Source: Plantago ovata
Lineage: Eukaryota > Streptophyta > Magnoliopsida > Lamiales > Plantaginaceae
Direction: 5' to 3'
Length of the DNA: 64,000 nt
NCBI GenBank assembly: GCA_028274465.1
Contig: CM051458.1
Location: 103,494,855 to 103,558,854 of the forward strand
Shown here: piece after piece, positions 32,520 through 45,855 of the stretch
Layout of the letters: every line of letters starts with the position of its first letter
How positions within the stretch are numbered: the first letter of the stretch is position 1
The notes under the pieces: generated by a model
The model's input: the letters and a program-made list of their open reading frames with translations, nothing else
Told to the model about the DNA's origin: nothing
Databases searched by the model: none
Translations under genes and position numbers: made by a program

Positions 32520-35490
32520 TCACTTCTCAAAGACTTGGCTTGCGGATGTATATCCCATAAGCTGGTGAAGAGCTGGACGCTCTTCGATGATCTCTGATGT
32601 AGGTTTTCTCATTTTCGTCCCCATTGAGGGTCCAGCTGATTCCGCGGTTCCCATCAAACTCTTGCTCTTGCTGTTAGACTCCTTCAAAATCGATTTCATC
32701 TTCTTATCTTTCTGCTGCTGAACCACTCCATTTTGAGGAAGTGTGGTCGAAGAATCCCCTTCCATCGAAGAGTACCGATTGTAAGACCTCCCATACTCAT
32801 CAGATAACAAAACAGATTCAGCCTCGCTGGGTGGAGGGGCAGGGGAGTCGGGTACGTATGGAACTATATGAGTTCTCTCCCGGCGCGAGAGCTTCAATAC
32901 TTGATTACAGGCATTGCAACGTAGCTGATGGTACCTTTTCTTCTCGAACAGTAGAAAATCTTCAGGTAGCAGCAACAGTTCCGAGCAATGATAACAAGTC
33001 AGAACCGGAGCTCCCCCTGCTATTGGCCGGAGGTTTCTCTTGGCTGTATGATACTTCTCCTTTAGATATAACCTTTTTATTTCTTCGTCTCTCTGCCTTT
33101 GGTCGTTAAAACTTGTTTCGCGGCCCCAGGATGACATCTCAGAGCTCAAATACTGCTGGGGCTTGATGAGCTGGAGAGAAACGTGGAGTGCGGAGGCAAT
33201 TGAGCCGAGTAGCACCGATCTTGGGGGTAGCATTGCAAACAAGAGCAGTTGGCTTGGTGTATGTAATGTGCAACTTCGCCTGAGAAAGCCGGTCTGTGGT
33301 GATTGAACCGCTCAACTCTTTTGGGATTTGAATCACCATAAAGCTCCATTTCTGGTGGCAAGTGAGCATAATAGTGAGGAGAAGACACTTCGTTTACTAC
33401 TTGGGTGGGAAGCCTTTTGGGAAATTGTATCCGATCAAGCTGCTCTTTTAGCTCACACACAGTCCGCAATAAGTCCATTTTATCCGGTACTGAGTACGAG
33501 TTCTTACCCTTTGAGTGAAAGCCTGGATGAGGAGGGAGGCGGTTGTGTTGATGAACCAAAGGGTTACCGGTTCTGTGATCAACCTCAAACTCTCTTGAAT
33601 TGAACGGTAATCTTTCAGTTTCGACAAACTTATCTTTCATGGAATGATGTTGCCTTACTTGCAAAATAGATGATGAACCTGGTCGCCTCCGATTCATCTC
33701 CTGGTCACTGTTCACCATGTCATTCACCCTCAATCTGTGTCTTACAGGGATTTCCCTGGCACTGATATGTGGTTGGTTCAAATTACCGCTCTTTCTTAAA
33801 GGGGGGCGTGAAACTTTTTCCTGAACTTGATCATCCGTTCCATCACAAGAGGATTCACTACCATCATAACCATAGTAATTTCGGGCGATGGATGAATTAG
33901 TAACCTCGCAATTTGGCATGCCGAGCTCCGACCTACGTACATATGGAGGAAAACTTTCGAGCGTGTCCACTGAGCTTACACTTCCGTGACGCTGCCGCAC
34001 CAAATGATGCTCACTGCCAGGAGATACAGAGTAATCTTGGGTAATGATGCTCCCTTTCATGGCACTTTGAGGAGAAATAGAATTGTCGACACTTGCTTCC
34101 TGTTTCTTTTCTGTTCTTGTGCTGCGATCATTGTCAGGTGTTACTGGGTCAACCACAGTATCAACACTCTTTTCTGAGCCGATTTGAGGCGATTCTGTCT
34201 CTGTTCTTGGACTCTCTAAGGTACCAGGATCTTCGTCAGTGTCATCGTCACCATAAACTTCAACTCTTAGCTCAATGTTCGGTGATGCATCGCCATTTTC
34301 ATGAGAAACAATCTCCACGGAAGGTGAATGTGCTCCATCCTGTGCCATTTCTGTAAAAAAGTCTCCATCTTTGTATGCAGGAGTGATCTTAGTCGTTTCA
34401 TTTTTATCCACTGGAGGCAAATCATTCGCCTCATGTTTAAGCTCATATGGACTACGAACATTGAGTCGAAAGCTATCCCCAACTTGTGATCCTCTTTGAG
34501 ATTCTTCACTGTCATTTTTTTGATCCTCTCTGTCGTGTTCATTCGTTAGCTTATCATGTTTCCGAGTGTTTTCCTCAACTAAATACAGGTTCTCCTCAGG
34601 CGAACTACGAATCTCATCAAGATCTCTACTTCCTTCAGCCCTTTTGAGAGAATTTCGTCCAGTTGGTGAATCTTCACCCTCATTACGGTTGACCTCAGGC
34701 AAGGTGGGGAAGCGATTAGAGACACTTGAATCCGCATTTAGTTCCACAGGGCTGTCTCCTTGTTCATCTTCACTTTTTGCGCCGGCTTTATTCACCAATA
34801 ATGCTCTAGCTGGATAATTGAACTCGTGGCTGATAGGTTCCTTATCGCCCAGATAATCAGCCTGTTGATTCACACACTCAAGTTGTTTTCGACTGTCTTC
34901 TGTGGTTGACTCTTTGCCCTCACCTGAGCTGCAAAATTCAACAGAGCCATTTCTCTCTTCAGCCTTTCCTTGAGAATTTTGGCCTACAAGTAACTGACCC
35001 GGTACAGTTGAGTCTTCACTCCCATTACAGCTAACATCAGGAGAGGTAGAGGACACGTTGGAGACACTCGAGCTGCCTCGATGCTCCATTTCAGATTCTA
35101 TGTCACTCTTACTTGATCCTACATCTCCAGCTTGACAATTCATATGATCATTGCCATTCGAGCTTGTAGCTTCCTTCTCTCCAAGAGCATCATCATGATC
35201 AGCCTTCACAACAGTTTCTTTCGTTTCCAAGGCTTGTTCGGCTTGATTCATTTCTGGTTTCCGTTTCTTAGCTGCAGTTCGACAAAGTTTAGATAGAAGA
35301 GTAAGAACACGACAGCCTTAAACAAACATGTTAGAAATGAACCATGCAACTGGAAATGTGGTTATCTACCTTGGAGAACAGTGCCACATCCTCCACATTT
35401 ATACAAAGTAACCTCTGGCAACTCTGCAAGAACCTGCCGGCATTTAGGACATCTAACGAGCCGAACCCTTGTGCTCGCTTGATTAGTCAT
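32520..35490 (-). CDS. EDR4: EDR4-like protein (N-terminal zinc ribbon, DUF3133), with an apparent frameshift
   Basis: Minus strand. Exon 1 (35490-35370) encodes RLVRCPKCRQVLAELPEVTL and CGGCGTVLQ, the N-terminal zinc-ribbon of EDR4-type proteins. Exon 2 begins at 35271 (AKKRKPEMN) and holds about 700 residues of acidic, Ser/Glu-rich, probably disordered sequence, ending in CSCLQCYPQDRCY. The C-terminal part (to 32520) has GGAPVLTCYHCSELLLLPED and RCNACNQVLKL, the DUF3133 zinc domain. Between 33242 and 33146 the two blocks sit in different frames with no intron that could be excised. A 1-base loss or 5-base gain (CACTCCAC looks like a local duplication) would explain it. Family role: Arabidopsis EDR4 is a negative regulator of salicylic-acid defence linked to endocytic trafficking. 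About 950 residues if the frame is continuous. Confidence 0.85.
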
Positions 35491-36690
35491 GTTTGACTAA
35501 TTACTTCACGCTACTCAAACTAGGATGCGCTCAAATGACCAATTACCGAGTACTAGCAAAAAATCGGTACAAATTGGAAGTCTTTCTGCTAGAAACTCAA
35601 TTTCTTTTCAAGAACACAGATACAGGAAAAACTTTCAGACCTGCAAATCAAGTAAAAAAAAAATGAAATCAGCGATAATACATTCAGAAGCATACAGATG
35701 ATACAGGAAAGAATGCCTATTTAACTAACTAGTAATGGTTAAGTTTGTCAATAAACTATAGCTGAAACGATTAATTTAACCGAAAATTCTAGGAAAGAGA
35801 GCATTATGAATTATTGAACATAAGACCATATCAGAGCCACAAAATACTCAACATAGCTTGACCTTGACCCAAATATTAGAAGTAGCAAGTCAACAACTTC
35901 AGATTAAAGCTTAATACTAGTATATGCTAATGCTATTCAAAGAAAACAGCCTAACCAAGTGTATCCATCATCCATGCTTAATTTGAAACTACATGCCTTA
36001 ATCTAAGACAATCAATTAGCATCCTAGTTAATATGCAACTGAATGATTTCTCCATTAAGAAACTGAATCCCTAAATATAAAACTGGAACAAGAATAAGAT
36101 AAAGTAAAGTGCATAGATCCAAAAAATAACTACCTAACAGGCCAAGATTGACTGGAAACAGAGTCCAGTAAACAACAAACATGAACATGGGAAGCAATCA
36201 TCTCCCCCACACAGATCTTACCATTTACATTCACAAATTGCAAAACCAAAATACTTCACATCCGAATTATAAAGCAGAAAAGTTGAATCATGCTAAAAAC
36301 TTTGAACCATTTCTCACAATTCCAATTCTGTATGACCAACCAAAACAGTACAAAATCAAAACTTGACAATGGTAATGAAACTGATGAAACCAATCTTGGG
36401 AGCTAAACGGATCGGACCCAATAAACATCAAACAATACTTGTACAAATTCTCAAGAGACATCACCTTAATTTCTTGAAGTAAATTCCAATAGTAGTAAGA
36501 GTATCTCCATACATAATAGGCCAAGACAATAAAAAGCCTTAGTTGTATGTATGTAAGAAAACGCAATTGGTAAGTGAGAAAGCAAACCAACCTAGGAAGA
36601 ATTGAAGAGGAAAGAAGCATCAACAGCAAATAAAGAAACCATTTCTTTTCTTTTCTTTCTTCTTTGTTTTGTACTGTAAAATATAGGTTT
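35491..36690 (-). other. Leader region and leader intron(s) of the EDR4-like gene
   Basis: A TTTC/CTTT-rich tract at 36640-36660 and leader-like sequence upstream suggest the transcription start lies near 36.6-36.7 kb. Most of the interval would be leader intron. No other ORF is supported. Confidence 0.4.
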
Positions 36691-39022
36691 TGTCTACTTT
36701 ACACCATTTTTATGTTGTTGGAAAGTTAAGAAGTTTCCCTTTGTACACATCTGGCTGGCATGGTTGAGGGAAACATGATTGTGGTGATGTGTGTTTTGTT
36801 TGTTTGTTGGTTTTGGTTTGGTGCCGTGTTTGATAAGCTTGCTTTCTTTACTTCATTCCCAATACTGGATTTCTTGATATACGCGGTCAGAGCCGGACCC
36901 AGGGGCTCCAAAATTTAATACTCTAGTTGAATGGGTTATGTTGATGGAGTGGTGCACAAAATTACATACTAATACTATACTACTACTACAAGGATTGTTT
37001 GAGTCGTGATCCAACTAGTTATGTTGAGATGTTGTGACCCCAAAAAGTTATCAATTCAATTGCCACTGGATATGAAATTCAGATGAAAAAATATTATAAC
37101 CTATGTCCCCGAATAAATTGTTTACATATTCTTTTTTTTTACATCCGAATGAATTCTTTACGTTTTAATTGTTGTAAACTATCCCATATCTCATCTATAT
37201 TATTTTAAATATAGACCCGCTTTTACACATTTTTAACCTTATTCTTATCTCACACTCTTTTAACTCAATGCCCCACATTTCATACAATATTAATATAACA
37301 CTATCAAACAAATTAAATAACTTATTAAAAACCGTCCGTGTAAAAATCAAGCGTTGTCGCGTAGATATATCATTGGAAGGAAGAGAGTATAAAACAAATA
37401 TTTCATTTCAGGGTGACCAACGACTCGAATGTACACCCCTAGTTCCTTCGCTCCATATATGATGTATCTAAATCCAACCAAGTGAACCAACGACAAATGG
37501 TAGTGGTACGCTGGTGGTTACTGGGTTTTAGTTGAGAGACAAAAAAGGAAGCACAAAATTCTATGAGAGCGTGTTGTTATTATGACGACTTTGAAAACAA
37601 TGGTCCCTTCATATTGCACGACTTTTGTTTCGTAGCAGTGACTAGTGATTATGCTAGTTGCTTAATTTACCAAGTCAACTGTAAGATAACTTTAATTAAT
37701 TAATACACAAATCTCCTTTGATTTGTAACGGACCAGAATAAGAATCAAAGATGTTCTTTATTCTATTTATATATCCACAGAGATAACACATATATAACAG
37801 GACAAGGATTATGTACATGTTTATGAGGTAGTAGTATATAATAAGTTCATTTTTATACTAATCTAATCACATATAAATAATAATTTATCAACTGCTGATT
37901 TTGTAATGGAAAGTATAAGGGTTTAATCTGAACTGATTTATTGGAATTGAACTAAAATTATTTGTTATAAAAAAAATAAAAGAAAAATAAGTATGATATT
38001 CCAATTCTCAACACATTCGTTTTTTTAAAATGAAAAGGAAATACCAATTTACTATTACTTCCATGTTACAAGAAGTAGTCAACGTATGATATCCACCAGG
38101 AAAAATAAGTCAACTCCGAGAAGAAAAAAACTCTCTGGAGCAATAGAAGGATTTTGACCACGTCTCAAATCTGTTGCCAGCTGCCAGATGACACGTGTCA
38201 AAATCCGCCATTGTGACTGGTCTGCATCAGGTCGGCCCACCAGATCTTAATGGTCCAGGCCCACAACTTTCATTGAGCCCAGCCGACCACGCCTTGGGCC
38301 GTTGAGGAATTTGGCTTAATCATACGCCTACTACTTTCAATCAGAGAGTCCCCACGTCAGAAATTGATGATGCATTTGCCTTCTCATGATGACGTTGGTG
38401 AATTGTTTTTATTTTGTTCATAAATTAATATTATATTTATCTCTGTAAATTGTCATTTTTCATAATTGATATAGTGAATTTTTCACCGTAGCTGATTATA
38501 TCTTTGATACCCGTATCTATAACTAGAAACTGTGTGTGAAGCGCAATCTTGTAAAATATTGTTTTTTATTAAATAATGTATTGAAATCAATTGAGTAAAT
38601 ATATAATTTTCACATAATGACTTCAAACATAACAAAAAATAACTAATTGAGAACTTAACATAAATGGTGTCCTATAAATGTATATATAGTTTTTGTAGTT
38701 ATGCAATAAATAGTTTTGAATTGAACGATATTAGACGCGCGAAAAATATTATTCCGATGAGTTAAGAACCATCCGATACATCCGTAGGCTTTGGAAACAT
38801 TGACTTCGAAATCTGTAATGCAGCTTTCACATGTTAATTGGTATTCTTCATCAGTTGAATATATATATTGTCATGTATGTCATTATTATCTCTTGCCATT
38901 TTGTTTCATCGATGCCTTTTGTTATGTCAATGCCGCAATATGGACGGTATTCAAATTACAAGTGGCTAGTATCCTCAGATTATCTATCGTCAAACCAAAA
39001 TTAACGTTTTGGTTTATAAATA
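36691..39022. other. Intergenic spacer with TE debris
   Basis: 37100-37390 has termini like a decayed Stowaway element (TATGTCCCCGAATAAATTG left, AAGGAAGAGAGTA right). About 37925-37965 has a GAACTGA block. AGAGCCGGACCCAGGGGCTC at about 36890 is a retroelement-like motif. No gene supported. Confidence 0.4.
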
Positions 39023-39277
39023 TTTCCTCCGCCCAATAACAAGTGTACCACTTAGTTTTGTTGACTTTTTAAGGAGTATTTTGACTTCAAATTATTTGTA
39101 AACATTGAAGTAAAGAATTAAAAAAATTATATTATGAAAATATAAACATTCTAATCTCATAATATGATTTTTTTTAAAATTATTTTTATCGTATGATTTA
39201 AGAATAATTTAATGTCAAAATGACCATAAAAAAAATCAACAAAATCAAGTGTTACATTTATTATTGGGCAGAGGAAG
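39023..39277. mobile_element. Stowaway (Tc1/mariner) MITE, 255 bp, TA target duplication
   Basis: Left end TTTCCTCCGCCCAATAACAA and the complement of the right end CTTCCTCTGCCCAATAATAA pair over about 24 bp. Both sides are flanked by TA. Length, AT-rich interior and CTCCG-type termini fit Stowaway. Confidence 0.88.
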
Positions 39278-39405
39278 TATGTATTTTTTCATAAGAACAT
39301 ATGATGACTACTTTTAAATTAAGTATAGTACGACCATACAACTTTGTGTTAAATAATAAAGATTTAAGAAGATAATAAATAAAAAAGAAAATTTTTTGTC
39401 AATAT

Positions 39406-39610
39406 GATTCGAACCAAACACCTTCAACTAAAATAATGATACAAATAATAAAGAAAGTTCATGACAACAAGATTCGAACCAAACACCTTGATAAAAATAA
39501 TAGTACAAATAATGGAGAAAAAATCACGTCAATAGGATTCAAACCAAACACCTTGATAAAAATAATAATACAAATAATGGAGAAAAATTCACGCCAATAG
39601 GATTCGAACC
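39406..39610. repeat. 65-bp tandem repeat containing GATTCGAACC
   Basis: GATTCGAACC (third copy GATTCAAACC) starts at 39406, 39471, 39536 and 39601, exactly 65 bases apart, each followed by AAACACCTT except the last. The 10-mer is the complement of an RNA polymerase III B-box core. Confidence 0.92.
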
Positions 39611-40565
39611 CTATAATTTTTATTAAATAATGACACATGTACGCACCAGATTGGATTTAAATAAGTAAGATCAACGGAGTAAAATTAATTGGGTTCACTA
39701 AAATTGATTGGGTTCCAAATCAATTGGGTAAATCAACCGGTTTATCATATTACATTAATAATAACCTAAAAAACAGATAGGTACTTATTTGAAATTGTCA
39801 AAACTGGAATTGGAGTATTTGTTTGTTTGTTTATCATTCTCTTTGTTTTGTGGCTAACATTCTTGCCCCTTGAGAGCCACTAGTGGGGCAATTCAATTCT
39901 ATTCTATATTTCTATTTGGTCATTGATGCAATAGTTGTTGATGTTAATATTTTCCACACTAAAAATAGTGATTTGACACTGTGGGGTTACACTTCTAGAA
40001 GTCTATCTAAAAGACTAAAACTGATCATGTATTCTTTTAAAAGTCTCATAACTATTGCTACCTGCTCCCACCCTTGGATTTAAGTTAATAAAGCAATCAA
40101 ACTCCATGGCAAGATTAATTGATTTTGATAACATTTTCTTGAGACATGATAGATTATACATACAGATGCAGGATCAGATCCATTTCAGAAAGAATAAGGT
40201 CGAGAGTTAACGAATAGTCAATAGTAAAATTGAGTGTTAAACTGACACAGTATGTACGTAGATAGCTAACAAAGTTAAAGAATAGTGAAATGAGAGTTAA
40301 ACTTACACGGTATGTGCATAGACAAGGTGGCGTAATGAAACTTTGAAGCTTTAAGATTTTACATGTAAACATGTACTTTAAGACTTTAAGTGATCATGTA
40401 TCTAAGATTATTAGAAAGAACTGATCTTTCTGTCAGAAATTCTACATGAATGTTGCAAAAAAACACTGTTAAGATCAACTCAAGAGGGGTACAACAGCTA
40501 CAATTGAGCCAAAGGAAGAATCTGGTACTAAAACATGAACTTGAGAGTAAAGACTAAAGACTTGG
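39611..40565. other. Spacer and 3' flank of the COA1/TIM21-like gene
   Basis: AT-rich. A short partially duplicated block with GAGAGTTAA...GTGTTAAACTGACAC and GAGAGTTAAACTTACAC lies at 40200-40320. The last about 150 bases are probably 3' UTR. Confidence 0.45.
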
Positions 40566-43500
40566 CTACCGCGAGTTGCTTTTCTCAAGGTTCTCGATTT
40601 CTTCTTGTCTTTCTCTTTCAGCCTCCTCAAGTTCTCTTTCAGCATCTTCTTCATCTTCCTTTTCATCACGAGCTTCAAATTCCTTGGCTGCAGCTAATGC
40701 TTTGACAACTGGGTCGCGAAGTTCAGCAATTAGGCCACCACCAATCCTGTACTCTTCTTCATCCCCGATCAAGAACAGGCGTTGGTCAGGACCACTTGCC
40801 ACGGGAACGTCCACAGCTAATAGTTTCATATCATACTGCAGGACATTTACATTTTGTATATGAATTAATTTTGTAGATAAGAGATTTCAAGTTTTTACTC
40901 ATGTCTCAAACAAGAATCCAATTCTACAACTGACAGGGCAGGAGAGTCCCATAAAACATGAAAACACAATCGTGCGAACTATTTTTTGGTACATTTTCTA
41001 GCCTTGTCTATATGTGCATGATCAGATTCAAGTTAAAGAGGGATGTTTCTCAATTGAAAATGCGATTAACCTAAAATTGGGGAAGGAAGGAGACTTGTAT
41101 CCGCATACAATAGACAAACATGAACTTCCATTGATTCTGATAACCTGTGAATCACATGTAGCCCAAAAGGTGACCCAAAGTGAATTTTGGGTCACTTCAC
41201 ACATAATTTCAAGGGCTATGGAGCACATTGATCTGCACACTTGGGGTGTAAAAAGCATTAATTTCACAATGGCAAAATATCAGATGGTTTGAGATGATGA
41301 CTTCACAATATGCAGTTCAAAACTGCAAGTCGTGTTGATTATGAACTTAAACATGGAGTCACTCTCACAAAATTTATCTAAAAATCAAACTCCTAGTCTA
41401 AGAAAATCGTTGAATAATGAACCTAGGGTCTTTTGCACTTAACAAGGACAGGCTGGAAGATATAATAAATTACAAACTCCAGAATATAATATTTCTATTC
41501 GAAATGCAGGAACTCAAAGTAGATGTCCTAGTGTATTTATCTCAAATCCATGACCATGACCCAAAAGTACTTAATATTGCAAGAATAAGTGCAGTATTCT
41601 TAAGGCAAGAAAAGATGCAACAGAGCAGGCATTCGTTAAATAATGACCAGAATCACTTTGGAACAAGAAAATAACAGGAAAAAGGGGGGTCTAAAAGCAA
41701 ACCTGGCCTTTCTTCTTCTTGACTTCAACGCTGACTAAGCCCTTTCTTTCCGAACCATGAATGGGAAATATAAGAAAACATCTCTTGCTTCTTAAGCTTG
41801 GTTGGAAATTTTTCAGGCTGATACCCCCTCCTGACATCACATATGCTCTCAGATCAGTCCCCGTGAGTGGTGCACCCATAACCTCAAGGATACCAGCTGA
41901 TGTATTTAGCTTCCTCATAGCCATTCTGTAGACTTTATCGGGATTGATTGTGAATCTTGCACGAAAGTACAACCCCTTAGCATCAGGAAAATATGCCATG
42001 TTAGTACTCATGACTTGAAGGAATGATAAAATGAAAGTATGCTAGTGATATTATTAAAGCACTATGCAAGGCAGCTTGGAGGTTTTCAGAAATGGAGTAC
42101 AGATTGGCTAATCTTCAGGAAAGGGCTTGCTAGATAGCAGAAAATGGATAGGTACAGCATATGTGATGAATGTTCACAAGGATAACATAACATGCCATAC
42201 GGTACACTTATCTCCTTCACTTCAACAATTATCATATTGCAATGCACGGAGTACTTGTTTCTTTCTTCCCTTGGATGTTCTTACACACATTGTTCCAAGC
42301 AATAGTTTATACAGTGACTACTGCAATATACCAAACCACCGCATATCCACAGTAACAAACAGACAAGGATTGTGTACATGACATGGTATGATCCACATTC
42401 CACAAACACAAAATATGTGTATAACTATAAGAAACTGCATTTTGTCTAGATAGCAAATTTAGTTTGACATATCAAGGTCCTCAATCACTCACTTGCATTC
42501 ATCATTTGTTTCTTACCTTCCATTTAACATGCCATAAGTTCCTGCCATTCTACAATAACCAGAATGAAATTCATGGAAAATGCTTAAGCCTTTGTTTCTT
42601 TCCTTCTCTTTAAGGGTTCCAGTTCAAATCAACATTCATCCAAGTAACGGTTCATATAGTAACTACTGCATATCAAACCACCCAAAGCCATCCCATGTCT
42701 GCAGTAGCAAACAGAAAAGCATTCTATCCAGCACATGTTGATGCAAGTCACCTAAGTTTAAATTACAGGAATCAGCAGTTCAGAATGAACTGCACAAAAT
42801 ATATTTTATCCTTTGTTTCTTTCCTTCCCCTTAAGGTTTCCAAGTCCTAGTACACATTATTCCAAGCAGCAGTTCATATAGTAAGTACAACGATCAAATT
42901 ACCAAGGATAACCCCAATTCTACAATAGCAAATGAACAAGGATTACGTCCCCGATTAGAGCATTTTGATACATAAACATAATCCAATTGAATTAAAAGAA
43001 AAGAAACCAGACAACTGTAGTGTGACAAATGAGATGTTAAGCTCCTCAATCATTTACCAATCATTCAAGAAGCTTATCTGCTAGTTCATCCTTGCAAAGA
43101 ATATAAACAAGCCAAATTGCTCTTTGTTGAGGTCATATTAAGATGCAAATGTTGAATAATGCAGTTCTAATCAACATCAATTCAAGTAACAGTTGATATC
43201 GTAAGTAGTAACTAGAGCATATCAAACCACCTAAAACCATCCCCTGTCCGTAGCAAAAAAAATTAATTATTCTATCCTGAACAAAGTATATGTTGATGCA
43301 CAGTTACAAGTCAACTAAGTTTAACTCAGAGAAATCAGCACTTGGTCTAGATAACAATTATACTGGAGTAGTGTGACATGGAGCTACTCGACCATTTAAA
43401 CCATTACAGAACGAGCATTTGTGCTACTACATAATTGCACTGATATAAACAACTAATGACTTAGATCATTAATCAATAATACTACTCAGTTCGGGATGCA

Positions 43501-44688
43501 ATCTAGAACGGGCAGCAAAAAATAGACAGATATACGTGACAACTTTCCATACTATTCACTCATTTCCTTCACTTGTACAGTAATCAGAATGAACTGCAAG
43601 GAATATATTTTATCCTTTGTTACATTCCTTCCCCTTAAGGTTTCCAAGTTCTAATCCACATTATCACAAGCCGCAGTTCATTCCCACGATTCCCAATTGT
43701 ACAACAGAAACTGATAAGTATTACGTCCCTGATGAAAGCATTTTGGTACGTAAACATGAAGCCAATTGAGTTGAAATCAGAGAAATCAGAGAATTATAGT
43801 GACATGTTAAGGTCCTCAAATCATATCTCCTAGTTCATTGCAAATAATATAATAAAGGTGTAATGATAATAGTATTTGTGAGAATCAAGATACATCCTAA
43901 GTCATATTAAGATGTAAATGCTGAACAATGCATTTCTCAAAACCAATGAAATGTAATGCATTACAGCAAACTTCTGTAGCACTAGCAAAATAATATCGAT
44001 TTGAGACGAACAGTTCCAAAAAGTCATAGTAACATGTAAATGCTAAACAATGCAGTTCGAAAAACCAATCAAATGCAATGGGTTACAGCAAACTTGTATT
44101 GCGAATAGCAAAATAATAATATCGAATACTCACGGTAAACGCAACAACGGCAGACGAAAAGGCAAGGAAGCCATACTTAGCCATGCCCTCAGAGAAACTA
44201 ATAAAAGTACTAGCAATCCCAAACAAGATCCTCCACAACAAAATGCAGGCAACAATACCACCAGCACCAAGCACAGCCAGATAATTCCTCTTCCAAAACG
44301 CCTCAATCTGCATCACAATCGCCTCCCTAGACCTAGTCACCGCACTCTTAACAGACAAGGCAGGCTTCTTCACCATTTTAGAACCCATCTGAGGAATCTT
44401 AAACGACAAGAACCTAAACCCAGTGGTAAAATTCTTATTCAGGTTCGGCAGGGCTTTTGCATTCGGGCTGAAAAGACCTCGAACATTGGCTAAGGCCGGT
44501 GAGGAGGAGAAATGGGATCTCTGGGAATTCAGTAGCCATGGAGAATGAGATGGGGTTTGGGTTATTGTGCGGGTGTTGGAGATGAAATGGGAGATGTTGC
44601 TGGTTCTTGGTGTTGTGTGTTTGGATGCGATGTGATGGAAGTATGACTTGATGAGGAACCTTGAGGATGATGATGAGGGTTTTGACAT
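40566..44688 (-). CDS. Mitochondrial membrane protein, COA1/TIM21-like
   Basis: Minus strand, three coding exons (44688-44134, 41975-41703, 40835-40566), all phase 0, 365 residues. ATG 44688 was chosen: it opens a Ser-rich basic segment (MSKPSSSSSRFLIKSYFHH) typical of mitochondrial presequences, whereas the extra upstream frame looks like leader. One or two membrane segments lie at about 136-158 and 168-188. The C-terminal domain contains MRKLNTSAGILEVMGAPL, LRAYVMSGGG, FPIHGSERKGLVSVEVKKKK and YDMKLLAVDVP. The pattern of membrane anchor, helix with ILEVMGAP and beta strands resembles the COA1/TIM21 fold, which acts in respiratory-complex assembly or inner-membrane import. The tail is an acidic coiled coil (about 320-360). 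The fold assignment is by motif resemblance only; the gene structure is firm. Confidence 0.8.
42240..44124. repeat. Intron-internal decayed duplications
   Basis: In the 2.1-kb intron, segments with TTGTTTCTTTCCTT...TTAAGG-TTCCAAGT...CATATAGTAA recur at about 42255, 42590, 42810, 43165 and 43610. A clearer pair with ATGTAAATGCTGAACAATGC...AGCAAAATAATA lies at 43910-44002 and 44032-44124, spaced 122 bases, right beside the splice donor. Confidence 0.75.
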
Positions 44689-44862
44689 TTCGTTTACTGG
44701 GTTGCTTTCGGATTTTTTTTTTTTGCAAGTTGTGGATTGGGATTCAGTTTCAGGGGAATAAGGAAACGGAGACGATGGATTTGCTGGGCTGGTCGTCGTC
44801 TCTTCTCTTGCAGAGAAAGCAAAGCTAGCTACAGTGATTTTAGTCCATGGCAATAGAGACAA

Positions 44863-45855
44863 GAAGAAGGTAGTGAAAAAATGCAGCCTATATTTAATTA
44901 ATCTTTTTATATATATTTACTAAGGGAAAAAAAAAAAAAAAAAGGAGTGAGATAGGACGGTACAAATTTGTAGAATACGAGTTCTCAATGAACTAGATTG
45001 TCACAGGTTTGGAACTGTAATTGTGCGTGAGCGTTTTCAGACGATCATATTTAGCCAGAATTGACTAAGATATGAGCCTACGACACCGGTTAGGCTCTCA
45101 TACGATCAATGATATCATTTGTATTTTCGTTGCGATTATGGTTATGGTGCAAAAAAGTACCTTAAAAACCTCAATGTGAATTCAAAACATTATTTTTAAT
45201 GAATAAAAATGTTAAAATGGAGAATAATATACTTTTGGTTAAAAGGTTCAAACACACACCGAGATCGAATTCATGGGATCCATACCTTTTGAATTGAGCA
45301 TGTAGCATATTTGTTGCTGTTTAACTTAACTTACATGGTTAGCATGGTATTACGTCTGCCCATAAAATTTATCCGGTGTGCACCTGAAAGATAACTGCTC
45401 CGAATTTCAACATAATTAAAAAAAAAAAAAAAGTGTTGCAGTTGAAATTAATAGCAATGCACAAACACAAAGATTAAGAAGAACAATTAAAAAGAAAAAA
45501 CAAATTTTGCGCGTATTACATAATTTAGGCGGACTTTTCATGGCCTTGGTGAAAAAGATAAAGAGAAGACCATTCCTTGTATTAACATTAATTTCCATTT
45601 TCTTCATAGTACTATATTTCCAATTAATTAGTAGTAGGACCATTAAAGAGCACTAATTAATAATAAATCACTCCTCCCAATGATATTTAAATACGGTTAG
45701 TTAAGAATAATTTGTCCATTATTGCATATTTGCATCTAACACTTGCGAAATTCTCACCCGACCCCTCTTGACTTTCATCCTTTCTACCCCTTGTTCCCCA
45801 AAATTCAATCTCTCAGAAAAAAAACCTTGGAAAAATTGAACTTGTGTGTCAAAAA
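44863..45855. other. Divergent intergenic region (COA1/TIM21-like and RNFT-like promoters)
   Basis: Two genes point away from each other. It contains poly(A)/poly(T) tracts (about 44930, 45418). No ORF supported. Confidence 0.5.

Noticed and set aside
37100..37390. Second Stowaway element
   Set aside because: Termini are only loosely complementary, unlike the clear element at 39023-39277; mentioned in the spacer entry only.
39406..39610. CRISPR-like array because of regular spacing
   Set aside because: The whole 65-base unit is repeated, not alternating repeats and unique spacers, and the genome is plant nuclear.
41014..41292. Overlapping ORFs of 92 and 79 codons
   Set aside because: Inside the second intron of the COA1/TIM21-like gene; no similarity to known domains.
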